From positions 1 through 64,000 of the forward strand of contig JAQCFW010000001.1 in NCBI GenBank assembly GCA_027619225.1: 64,000 nt of DNA, in the 5' to 3' direction. Under the pieces are notes generated by a model. It worked only from the letters and a program-made list of their open reading frames with translations, was not told where the DNA came from and made no database searches. Within the stretch, counting starts at the first letter, position 1, and every line of letters starts with the position of its first letter. The position numbers and the translations under genes are program-made. Below are positions 27,305-36,400 of the stretch, piece by piece. Source of the stretch: Bacteroidota bacterium. Lineage in GTDB: Bacteria > Bacteroidota > Bacteroidia > Flavobacteriales_D > Sanyastnellaceae.

Positions 27305-29053
27305 ATGACCTGGAAACAACCCACAAGCATTCTTTCACTTTTTGTAATGATGGCTGCACTCACTGGATGCTTCAAAGAGCGTTCTGGAGCTACGGGCTGG
27401 TCGTACAACTCATCTGACAATGGGGGATTTGAAAGACCTTCTTTTTTCGAGCAAAAAACTGGCCCAGGGCTTGTATTTATTGAAGGTGGAACATACACAA
27501 TGGGACAAGTTGAAGATGATCTAATGGGATCATGGGATAACGCACCGAGACGTGTGACCGTTTCTTCATTCTATCTAGACGAGACAGAAGTAACAAATAT
27601 GTTTTGGCTTGAGTACCTAACATGGCTTGAACGAGTTTACGGAAATTCATTCCCTGAAATTGTTGAGCGCGCACTTCCTGACACATTGGCTTGGCGTGAA
27701 AAGCTTGCTTACAATGAGCCCTTGGTAAAGTACTACCTGCGTCACCCTGCATACCGTGACTACCCTGTAGTAGGAGTGTCTTGGAATCAAGCAAATGATT
27801 TTTGTAAATGGAGAACGGACCGCGTAAATGAAGATATCCTAGTTAGAGAAGGGCTTTTAGTTCATAGCCCAGATGCTCAAATAGATGAAGAGCATTTCAC
27901 AACGTCAACTTACTTGAATAGACAATATATAGGTGAGCGTGAAGTTGAAGGTGTCAGGGATTTCAGACCTAACTCAAGCGGTTATCGTGATATTAAGTTA
28001 GAAGATGGATTGCTTCTACCAGATTACAGACTGCCCACTGAGGCTGAATGGGAATACGCTGCCCTAGGCTTAATCGGCAATAGCTACGGCGAACTTATCG
28101 AAGAAAGAAGAACCTACCCTTGGGATGGTCACTATATTAGAAATGACGATCTAAGAGATAAGGAATACGGAAAAGTAAACGCGAACTTTGTAAAAGGACG
28201 TGGAGATTACATGGGAGTTGCGGGGGCTTTAGATGATGGAGGTGATATCACAGTAAATGTGCATAGCTATGCTCCGAATGACTACGGTTTATACAACATG
28301 GCTGGAAACGTAAACGAATGGGTTATGGATGTTTACCGTCCTTTATCTAACCTAGACAACGCTGATTTCCGATCATTTAGAGGTAATGATTTTAAAACTA
28401 TGGTTACGAATGCTGAAGGGAGTCCCGAAGATAAATACGACTTCGTAGTGTATGACATCAATAGTGTCGCTCAGTTCTTAAAAGCATACATAGCTGAAAA
28501 TAAAGGAATCGGCTTATCACCTGAAGATGAAGAGTTGCTCGATGGTATAGACTTAAAAATTGAAACTGCACAGGAAGTGAGTTTGAAAAGGCAAGAAGAG
28601 GAAAGTCAAGTGATTATGTCTGAAGCTATGGAGCTTATTGTTGACAGCAAAGCTCTTATTGCTTCTGATTTGAGAAAAGGTTTTAGTAAAAATATTGTTG
28701 CTGTTCCTGGCGACATGCGATATAGAGATGTTACTCTAGAAGAAAACATCGGAAGAACTAACTATAGAATTGCGGACAACATTGATTACCGTGATGGTGA
28801 CATCAACAGTTCTGTTGATTTCGGGAACCCTGATGACGCATCTGAAAACGCGAGTCGTATGTACAACTACGGGTCCTCTAGTCTTGTAAATAACGAATCT
28901 AGGGTTTATAAAGGTGGAAGTTGGGATGACAGAGCTTACTGGCTCGTACCTGGAACCCGTCGCTTTATGGATGAGCGTCAGTCCTCTTCGACTGTTGGCT
29001 TCCGTTGTGCAATGATAAGAGTGGGTACTTCTGTGCCTTACTCAGGTCAATAA
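27305..29053 (+). CDS. gldJ: gliding motility lipoprotein GldJ
   Basis: A 582-residue outer-membrane lipoprotein needed for gliding and T9SS in flavobacteria. The lipobox AALTGC places the acylated cysteine at residue 22. The FGE-sulfatase (formylglycine-generating-like) domain is split: an N-terminal part (about 50-330, GGTYTMGQVEDD, VTVSSFYLDETEVTNMFWLEY, PVVGVSWNQANDFCKWR, YRLPTEAEWEYAA, YGLYNMAGNVNEWVMDVY) and a C-terminal part (YKGGSWDDRAYWL, SSSTVGFRCAMI), with an intervening charged helical insertion. This insertion and the absence of the catalytic cysteine pair are usual for GldJ and related T9SS proteins. It precedes murF; a strong terminator follows at 29075. Confidence 0.94.
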   Translation: MTWKQPTSILSLFVMMAALTGCFKERSGATGWSYNSSDNGGFERPSFFEQKTGPGLVFIEGGTYTMGQVEDDLMGSWDNAPRRVTVSSFYLDETEVTNMFWLEYLTWLERVYGNSFPEIVERALPDTLAWREKLAYNEPLVKYYLRHPAYRDYPVVGVSWNQANDFCKWRTDRVNEDILVREGLLVHSPDAQIDEEHFTTSTYLNRQYIGEREVEGVRDFRPNSSGYRDIKLEDGLLLPDYRLPTEAEWEYAALGLIGNSYGELIEERRTYPWDGHYIRNDDLRDKEYGKVNANFVKGRGDYMGVAGALDDGGDITVNVHSYAPNDYGLYNMAGNVNEWVMDVYRPLSNLDNADFRSFRGNDFKTMVTNAEGSPEDKYDFVVYDINSVAQFLKAYIAENKGIGLSPEDEELLDGIDLKIETAQEVSLKRQEEESQVIMSEAMELIVDSKALIASDLRKGFSKNIVAVPGDMRYRDVTLEENIGRTNYRIADNIDYRDGDINSSVDFGNPDDASENASRMYNYGSSSLVNNESRVYKGGSWDDRAYWLVPGTRRFMDERQSSSTVGFRCAMIRVGTSVPYSGQ

Positions 29054-29074
29054 ATCAATAACTTGAAAATATTT

Positions 29075-29110
29075 AAAACCCTAATGTACATTGTGCGTTA
29101 GGGTTTTTTT
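29075..29110 (+). terminator. intrinsic terminator after gldJ
   Basis: AAAACCCTAA (29075-29084) pairs with TTAGGGTTTT (29098-29107) around a 13-base loop and continues into a run of T residues (TTTTTTT, 29104-29110). The A-tract on the left also gives some bidirectional character. It separates gldJ from murF, whose start is at 29126. Confidence 0.85.
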
Positions 29111-29125
29111 AATATCTGAACATCT

Positions 29126-30424
29126 ATGCAAACTGAGGAGTTATATGAGATTTTCTTAAAAGCAGAAAATGGAATCACTACCGACACTAGGGCTTGTGGG
29201 AAAGGAATGCTGTTTTTCGCTCTACATGGTGAGAATTTCAATGGCAATAAATTCGCTCATGATGCTTTAAAAGCAGGGTGTATAGCCGCGGTTGTAGATG
29301 ATGATAGCATAGGGGTTTCAGACCAAATCATTTTAGTCGATGATGTACTTAAAACATTGCAAAACTTAGCGAAATTCTATAGGCGTACATTTATCGAGAT
29401 GCCGGTATTGGGTATAACTGGGAGTAACGGCAAGACAACGATGAAAGAACTTACGGCGGCGGTGCTGTCGAAGAAGTTCAAGGTGCACGCGACGAAGGGA
29501 AACCTTAACAATCATATCGGGGTACCGCTAACGATTCTCTCAGCACCGAGGGATTGTCAATTTTTAGTGGTAGAGATGGGTGCCAATCACATCGGGGAGA
29601 TCGCTAATTTATCGAGGATAGCTGAACCTAACTTGGGGATAATAACCAATATAGGCCTTGCCCATCTCGAAGGCTTTGGAGGCGAGAATGGAGTAAAGAA
29701 AGGCAAAAAGGAATTGTTTGATTACCTCCGAGAAGTAAAAGGGGCGCGAGTATTCGTCCATGGAGGCAATGATAAATTAATGGAAGTGAGTGAAGGTTTA
29801 GAAAGGAGTGTTTTCGGAACAGAGGAAATGAAACCTGTTGTGAGGTTTGAGATGGACGGGGGGAGGAAGTTTGTTTGGGCTGAACAGGGATATGAAAGTA
29901 AAAGTCGAGATATTCAACTTGAAGGCGATTATAACTTAGATAACATTGCTGCGGCGATTTCTATTGGGAGATATTTTGGCGTAGGGCGAGAAGATGTGGG
30001 TAAGGCTGTCTCAGACTATGTTCCCTCGAACAACCGGTCACAGGTGGTGAAAACTGCGAGTAATAAAATTCTGCTCGATGCATATAACGCGAATCCCTCT
30101 AGCATGGAGAAGGCTCTTGAGTCATTCGCTAAAAACAACAAAGGCGATAGGCTTGTTATATTAGGAGAAATGAGGGAGCTTGGAGATTTCTCTTTCGAGT
30201 CTCACAAGAGAGTGGTGGCACTTTGTGCAGAACTCGGATTAGATGGAATTTTTGTGGGGGTGCAGTTTTACAAGGTGAAGGAATTTGAGGGTGGGACTGG
30301 AAGATTTTATGAGGGAGTGGAGGATTTGGCCTTAGAAATCGAAGAGAATAAGGTGGAGGGGAAAAATATATTGCTAAAAGGGAGTAGAGGAATGGCGATG
30401 GAGCGCCTTCTACCGCATCTGTAA
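29126..30424 (+). CDS. murF: UDP-N-acetylmuramoyl-tripeptide--D-alanyl-D-alanine ligase
   Basis: A 432-residue cytoplasmic Mur ligase adding D-Ala-D-Ala in peptidoglycan synthesis. The family ATP loop GITGSNGKTT is at residues 96-105, with TDTRACGKGMLFFAL (uridine-binding N-terminal domain), KGNLNNHIGVPLTIL, VVEMGANHIGEI and LLDAYNANPSSMEKALESF typical of MurF. The gene has visibly more G-rich and GC-rich codons than gldJ before it and parts of the gene after it. Its stop is 15 bp before tyrS, so the two may share a transcript. Confidence 0.96.
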   Translation: MQTEELYEIFLKAENGITTDTRACGKGMLFFALHGENFNGNKFAHDALKAGCIAAVVDDDSIGVSDQIILVDDVLKTLQNLAKFYRRTFIEMPVLGITGSNGKTTMKELTAAVLSKKFKVHATKGNLNNHIGVPLTILSAPRDCQFLVVEMGANHIGEIANLSRIAEPNLGIITNIGLAHLEGFGGENGVKKGKKELFDYLREVKGARVFVHGGNDKLMEVSEGLERSVFGTEEMKPVVRFEMDGGRKFVWAEQGYESKSRDIQLEGDYNLDNIAAAISIGRYFGVGREDVGKAVSDYVPSNNRSQVVKTASNKILLDAYNANPSSMEKALESFAKNNKGDRLVILGEMRELGDFSFESHKRVVALCAELGLDGIFVGVQFYKVKEFEGGTGRFYEGVEDLALEIEENKVEGKNILLKGSRGMAMERLLPHL

Positions 30425-30439
30425 ACTTATCTTTGCGAA

Positions 30440-31711
30440 ATGGATCTGATTGAAGAATTAAAATGGAGGGGGATGTTACACGACATCATGCCCGGACTGG
30501 AGGAACAACTTGCAAAGGAAAGTACCGCTGGCTATGTGGGATTCGACCCTACTGCTGACTCACTTCATATTGGAAACCTAGTACCTGTGATGCTTCTGTT
30601 GCATTGGCAAAGGGCTGGACATAAGCCGGTGGTTCTTGTGGGTGGAGCAACAGGGATGGTGGGAGATCCAAGTGGCAAAACCAAAGAGAGGCAGCTACTG
30701 GATCTAGATGTCATGGAGCATAATCTCAATAGTCAGAAAAATCAGCTTAAGAAATTTCTTGACTTTGAAGGAGAGAATGCAGCACGTGTGGTGAATAATT
30801 TTGATTGGTTTAAGGACATTAACTTCCTTGAATTCATACGTGATGTAGGAAAGCACATCACTGTGAACTACATGATGTCCAAGGACAGCGTGAAAAACCG
30901 GTTAGAGGATGGTATGAGTTTCACGGAATTCACTTACCAACTCGTACAAGGATATGATTTTTATCATCTTTGGAAAAATGAGAATTGTAAAGTCCAAATG
31001 GGAGGATCCGACCAATGGGGCAATATCTTAACTGGCACCGAGCTTATCCGTAAAAAAGGGTCTGGACAAGCTTTTGCCTTGACTGCTCCTCTTATAACCA
31101 AGGCAGATGGAAGTAAATTTGGTAAGAGTGAGGGAGGTAATATTTGGATTGATAAAAAACGCACATCTGCATATAAATTCTACCAATACTGGTTGAATGT
31201 AGCTGACGAAGATGCCGGTAAATTCATTCGGATCTTCACTCTTAAAAGCAAGAACGAAATAGAATCTCTTGAAGCTGCGCATACTGAAAATCCTCGCGCA
31301 AGAATTCTTCAAACAGCCCTTGCAGAGGACATTACCACAAGAGTCCATTCTGAGGAAGATCTGAAAACAGCTGTCGCCGCTTCCGAAATCCTATTCGGAA
31401 AGAGCGCTAAATCTGACTTAGAAAATCTCCCGGAATCTGAGTTCCTATCTGTATTTGAAGGTGTCGATAAAGCGACTATCTCTCTTGAACTGCTTAACTC
31501 TAGTGTAGGGGTTATAGATCTCCTAAGCGAATACACAGGCTTCTTATCATCTAAAGGAGAAGCGAGAAGAGCTCTCAAAGAGAATAGCATTCGTTTAAAC
31601 AAGGACATCGTCGAAGAAAGTAAATCCGTCGATCGAAGTGATTTATTAAACGGCAAATACTTGCTATTACAGAGAGGAAAGAAGAATTACTTCCTCGTTT
31701 CTGTAAGTTAG
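30440..31711 (+). CDS. tyrS: tyrosine-tRNA ligase
   Basis: A 423-residue class I aminoacyl-tRNA synthetase. The HIGH-like signature is FDPTADSLHIGNLVP with HIGN at residues 43-46; the KMSKS-like motif is KFGKSEGGNIW; the tyrosine site reads GGSDQWGNILTG. A C-terminal S4-type RNA-binding domain (about 355-423, SKGEARRALKENSIRLN...GKYLLLQRGKKNYFLV) is intact. The gene ends 11 bp before a convergent gene. Confidence 0.97.
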   Translation: MDLIEELKWRGMLHDIMPGLEEQLAKESTAGYVGFDPTADSLHIGNLVPVMLLLHWQRAGHKPVVLVGGATGMVGDPSGKTKERQLLDLDVMEHNLNSQKNQLKKFLDFEGENAARVVNNFDWFKDINFLEFIRDVGKHITVNYMMSKDSVKNRLEDGMSFTEFTYQLVQGYDFYHLWKNENCKVQMGGSDQWGNILTGTELIRKKGSGQAFALTAPLITKADGSKFGKSEGGNIWIDKKRTSAYKFYQYWLNVADEDAGKFIRIFTLKSKNEIESLEAAHTENPRARILQTALAEDITTRVHSEEDLKTAVAASEILFGKSAKSDLENLPESEFLSVFEGVDKATISLELLNSSVGVIDLLSEYTGFLSSKGEARRALKENSIRLNKDIVEESKSVDRSDLLNGKYLLLQRGKKNYFLVSVS

Positions 31712-31722
31712 AATGAAAAATC

Positions 31723-32769
31723 CTACACTGAAAGCAGATTACATCCTCTGACTTCAGAGTGATCAAATCGACCTATAACTTCAAACTCGTGGCTATCTTC
31801 ACTCTTCATACTCCCCAAATCGGAGGTAGAGATAAATGCGCAACTATCAATGTTCGCGAGATCTACAATTTGTAGTCTTCCTGTGCGACCCGGTTTCAGT
31901 ATTGATCCAGGGTCTGACGGGTCTCGAATGACCACTCGCATCCATGAAGGAGGCCTGAAATAACGACCATCTAAAGAGTATGCCTGAGAAAGCAGCTCTG
32001 TCATTCCATATTCACTAATGATTGTAGCGTTCGGGAGTACCTTTCGAATGCGAGCATGAACCTCACTTCTAATGGGTTCCCTCCCATGCCCCTTCATACC
32101 TCCTGTTTCAATTATCGTGAGTTGTGATTCTAGTATTGCATGTGGAAGGTTTGAAGCATTATCCGATTCAAGAAGATTTAAAAGAGCATGTGTAACACCT
32201 ATGATCGTAACCTCATCACCTTTTGAAATAGAGTGAGTAAGGTCATCTATTAAAGCTTCTGTATTGTTAAGGTAGAATCGCTCTGGCTGGCCTGACGCTC
32301 TCATGAATGACCTTGACATCTCAACAAGTGATGCGTTCTTTCTCTCTAAGTAACCTGGGAGTAAAGCGAACAAAGTAAGATTGTTGACTGGACAGACTAA
32401 AGATGAATAAATTCTACTTGACACCTCATTATACCAATCTACATTGCGTACTCTGTGTTCCGATCTTTTGCCTGAATCTGTAGTTCCTGAGCTTTTATAA
32501 ATTATTTCTGGTGCAAACTCTCCCGTAGTTACATTATGATCTCTAAACGCTTCAATAGGTAGAAATGGAATGTCTTTATATTGTGAAATAGAGGCCGGCT
32601 TGATATTTAACAGTTCGATAAATTTCTTATAAGTTGAATTGTATTCAGCTTGAAATCTAAACGTTTTGATCGCTAGACTCTCGAAGTTAGAATCTTGCTG
32701 CACATCCATTTTCCTTAATCTTAAAATTAATTCACTACGAATTTTTATGAAATTGTCTTCGATTAACAT
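31723..32769 (-). CDS. LuxE/PaaK-family acyl-protein synthetase-like enzyme
   Basis: A 348-residue adenylating enzyme of the LuxE (long-chain-fatty-acid--protein ligase) family. The nucleotide-binding stretch IIYKSSGTTDSGKRSEH is at residues 89-105, with SSGTT as the core. Further along are YSLLACPVNNLTL-like sequence (SSLVCPVNNLTLFALLPGYLERKNASLV), THALLNLLE, ETGGMKGHGREPIRSEVHARI and ISEYGMTELLSQAY, matching the phosphate and adenine regions of acyl-adenylate enzymes. LuxE activates fatty acids in bacterial luminescence; here no luxC, luxD or luxAB is nearby, so a lipid-modification or capsule-related role is more likely. In Bacteroidota such proteins are commonly called acyltransferases. 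Single gene, convergent with tyrS and divergent from a lipoprotein gene. Confidence 0.8.
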   Translation of the reverse strand: MLIEDNFIKIRSELILRLRKMDVQQDSNFESLAIKTFRFQAEYNSTYKKFIELLNIKPASISQYKDIPFLPIEAFRDHNVTTGEFAPEIIYKSSGTTDSGKRSEHRVRNVDWYNEVSSRIYSSLVCPVNNLTLFALLPGYLERKNASLVEMSRSFMRASGQPERFYLNNTEALIDDLTHSISKGDEVTIIGVTHALLNLLESDNASNLPHAILESQLTIIETGGMKGHGREPIRSEVHARIRKVLPNATIISEYGMTELLSQAYSLDGRYFRPPSWMRVVIRDPSDPGSILKPGRTGRLQIVDLANIDSCAFISTSDLGSMKSEDSHEFEVIGRFDHSEVRGCNLLSV

Positions 32770-32802
32770 TTCGCTAAGTTCGGAAGTGGTAGCTTCGTAT
32801 CA

Positions 32803-33300
32803 ATGAAAAAGTTTAAAAATAGTTGCATCGTCTTATTTGTCAGTTTAGGTTTTACAAGTTGTCTCCCCGAACCTAACTATCCTATTGAACCTGCAATCAA
32901 ATTTCTCGCTTTTGACATTTATGAAGACAATAGCGCGGTTCTATCTATTGAGTTTACAGACGGTGATGGAAATTTAGGATTAAACTCGTCAGACATACTT
33001 CCCCCATTCTGTAGTACGTGTGAGCACCACTTTAATCTGATGTGCGAATACGACGAACTTAGAGATGGTGAATGGACACATATTCCACTTGTCCCAGCTC
33101 AAGGGCAAGTGCCCTTTTACTACAGGGTTCCTCGAGTAAATCCTTCAGGTTCTAATCCAGCGCTAAAAGGCGTTATTGAAATCGCTATGAATACTTGGAG
33201 TCTTCAGTCTGAATATGATACTTTAAGGTTTCGCATCACTTTAGAAGACAGGGACCTTAACCTCTCTAATGAGGACACCACGATTTTAATTATAAAATAG
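32803..33300 (+). CDS. lipoprotein of unknown function
   Basis: A 165-residue protein with a lipoprotein signal peptide (hydrophobic residues about 8-18; cysteine at 20 in GFTSCLPEP). The mature part reads as a short beta-sandwich-like domain: AIKFLAFDIYEDNSAVLSIEFTDGDGNLGLNSSDI, then a Cys-x-x-Cys segment (PPFCSTCEHHFNLMC), and a C-terminal LRFRITLEDRDLNLSNEDTTILI. The DGDGNLGL feature is common in Bacteroidota lipoproteins of unknown function. It begins 33 bp from the divergent LuxE-like gene and ends at a strong bidirectional terminator. Confidence 0.75.
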   Translation: MKKFKNSCIVLFVSLGFTSCLPEPNYPIEPAIKFLAFDIYEDNSAVLSIEFTDGDGNLGLNSSDILPPFCSTCEHHFNLMCEYDELRDGEWTHIPLVPAQGQVPFYYRVPRVNPSGSNPALKGVIEIAMNTWSLQSEYDTLRFRITLEDRDLNLSNEDTTILIIK

Positions 33301-33335
33301 ATGATGTCTGAATGTATTCAATATTTGAACAAATA

Positions 33336-33363
33336 AAAAGGCACTCCTTTCGGAGTGCCTTTT
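33336..33363. terminator. bidirectional intrinsic terminator
   Basis: A perfect 12-base stem (AAAAGGCACTCC / GGAGTGCCTTTT) around the loop TTTC. It has A residues on the left and T residues on the right, so it can terminate both the lipoprotein gene (plus) and the 1344-residue protein gene (minus), which converge here. Confidence 0.9.
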
Positions 33364-33410
33364 CTAGATTTTATTGATATACATTAATCCCTATATCAAA
33401 AGACTTGAAA

Positions 33411-36400
33411 TTACTCACAAATACCACCGAATGCCCCAAGGAAAATGAGAAGGTCACCTGTCGTAATCGATCCATCACCGTTAAGATCTGCAGGGCAATC
33501 ATTCGCTGATGGAGCGAAAGTACAAGTACCATCATCTAAAGTAGCTCCATTCGTGAAGTTCTCTGCATCAGGGTAAGTACAACCGTAACAGTCGTACGTA
33601 CAAGATGAATTGTCTGCTAAATAAGCCGTAGCATTGTAATTACAAGCTGTAGCATCGTTACATCCAAAAGCAGATGAATTAGCTGCACCCGGTGTTCCTC
33701 CATCCACCCAAGAAGCTTGCCAGTTATTCCCAAACGCGTTATCTGCAGAAATTGTTCCCGCAACATAAGTGACGAGAATTTCCGGGATATATTCGAGTGA
33801 AGATCCGCCACCGTTCGGGTTCCCAATAAGCGTACTGCCTAAAATACTGAACCCTACACCTGGCCAAAGACCAGATGAAGCATATGTAACATCGTCTACA
33901 ACATTGCCCCAAGCATCTTGAAGTGACACTGCTTCACCACCGTTTGAGAAGTTACCTAGATCCATTTCGAATACCTGATATCCATTTCCAGAATAGTTAA
34001 GTGTTCCTCCACCACCAGCAACAGTCACAATCACAAACTCTCCAGCAGCGATAGATGTTCCTGCTGGGAAAATCAATCCCAATTGAGGTGAACCAGAAGC
34101 TGAGTTAAAGAAATGATATCCACTCAGATCTGCTGCGAGATCTCCTGCGTTATATAATTCACAGAATTCCCAATCAAAATCTTCCCCTTGAGCAATACTA
34201 GAGTTATAATGTATCTCATTGATTAAGATGGAAGGTAACGTGTAGTAACAAAGCGTGTTGTCAACGACTGTCGCATTGACATTGTAGTTTAATGCGAGAG
34301 CGTCAAAACATCCTGTTACCATACACGTTCCATCGTCTATTACAGCTGCAGGGTTGTAATTGTCAGCTGCAGGATCAGTACATCCTGGCACATTTGAACA
34401 AGAGCCATCATCTTCTGCAGCTAAAGGATCAAAATTCACAAATGCTACATCCATACACCCAAGACGTACCACGTCCGTTGCAAGAGTTGGTACCAATTTC
34501 CAAGATCCGTATGAGTAGAAATTTGGAGCAGTCACACGGTAAGTGACACCCAATTCAACAACAGGAGTCATTACCAAATCAACCAAAACACTGTCAGAAA
34601 CAGCATTATAGCCGAGATTCGCAACCATCGCATTTCCAGAACCGTCGTCTAGTAACCAATCTCCGTAACCAGCATTTGCATTAGATACTGGAGCCAATAC
34701 TTGAGTCAAAACACTTTCCCACTGCTCGTCATTGATTGAACCAGTAGCAAGAAGCTCTGCCGCTGGAAGCGCGTTTCCTGAAGAAACAACTGTCGAAACA
34801 GCACCCACAATTTGGCGTAAGCCGTAAACCTCAGATACAGTTCCAGCAATATCCACTAAATCTCCCGCAACTACACCGGTCCCTAGACACCAAATAGCTG
34901 AATAAGGTCCTGTACCATTTTGTATAACATAAGAAGCATTTCCACCCAAAGAACTAGAAGCTGCATAGACTGCTGTTACGATACCGCCCGTAACAACTTG
35001 ACCAGTTACAAGTCCGTTTTGAATTTCCTGAATCGTTAAATTGGGAATGTACACACAAGATCCGTCATCAGTCGTTGCAGCGAAGTCATAGTTAGAGGCT
35101 CCTGGGTCAGTACATCCACCCGTATTAACAGCACATCCACTCGTAAACACATGAGAATCTAAATTACTCCAATCGTCAATAAGATTAACAATCCACTCAC
35201 CATCGAATTCATTTGTACCTGCAGAAGCAAGCCACATACCAGCGTTACCAGCATTCACATCAGACTTACGTACCAGAGTACCATTTTGAGTCGCATTTAA
35301 GATACCCGACACAGTAAATCCAGAACCAGGATCAGGTCCTATATCACCTATCAGATCAACAAGTACAGTATCAGCACCTACAATTTCAGCAAGAGCATAT
35401 GTATCATCGCCATTAGATAGGTATAAGTAAGTCATATCTGCAACAGCAAGAATTAATGGATCAGCAGAAGGATGAGCAATAATGTATGTGCTGTTTGGAG
35501 CAACTGTGGCACCAGCAGGGAAAGTCAATGTCCAGTAATCAAATTGATCCGTAAGATAAACAGCCGTTGGTGTATCACATCCATTGCTACAATTGGCCAT
35601 TGTGTACTGGTCTAAGAAAATCGTTGAACTTGTAGGGTTATACAGCTCAATGTATTTGTTGTTTGAAGATCCTTCCGCAATCTCTGACACGAACAGCGTA
35701 CATGATGTACCTGAAAAAACACAGCTTCCATCATCCACTGAGGCTGCCGCATCGTAATTGTCCGCTGCATCAGATGTGCAACCATAGAGAAGAACGTCGT
35801 TGACGTCACGTGGTTGAATCTTGAATGCACCATATGAGAAGTCTACTGCCCCTGTAACTTGCACACTGGCGCCAACAGTAGTAAGACCCGCAGCGATTGC
35901 ATTAAATCCTGCATCGTCAAGAACAACTGCTCCAGAAGCATCGTTCACAGACCATTCGTTATTTCCTAGGACATCACTTTCTACAACTCCAGAAGTTTGG
36001 ACCAAAACACCTTCCCATTGTTCTGCTGATACAGCTAATGTAGAAAGTACTTCAGAAGCAGGAAGTGCATTGCCTTGACTGAGAATAGTTACAGATGGAG
36101 AGTTTAGTTGTGTTAAGCCGAAATTCTCGGCAACAGTACCAGACACATCAACCGCATCTCCAACCTGAAGAGCCACATTTGATCCATCAATCCAAATGCC
36201 AGAATAAGCTCCAGCTCCATCTTGTATCGTCGCTCTGCCACCATACACTCCTGTAACGACACCTGAAGTCAAAACTGCGACACCCTCAAAAAGAGCTGTT
36301 TCTTGACCTATTTGTATGTCTGCAATTGAAGTATATGGAGAAGCCAAACAAGAGCCATCATCGAAATCAGCAGCGGCATTGTAGTTGGGAGCAACTGCAT

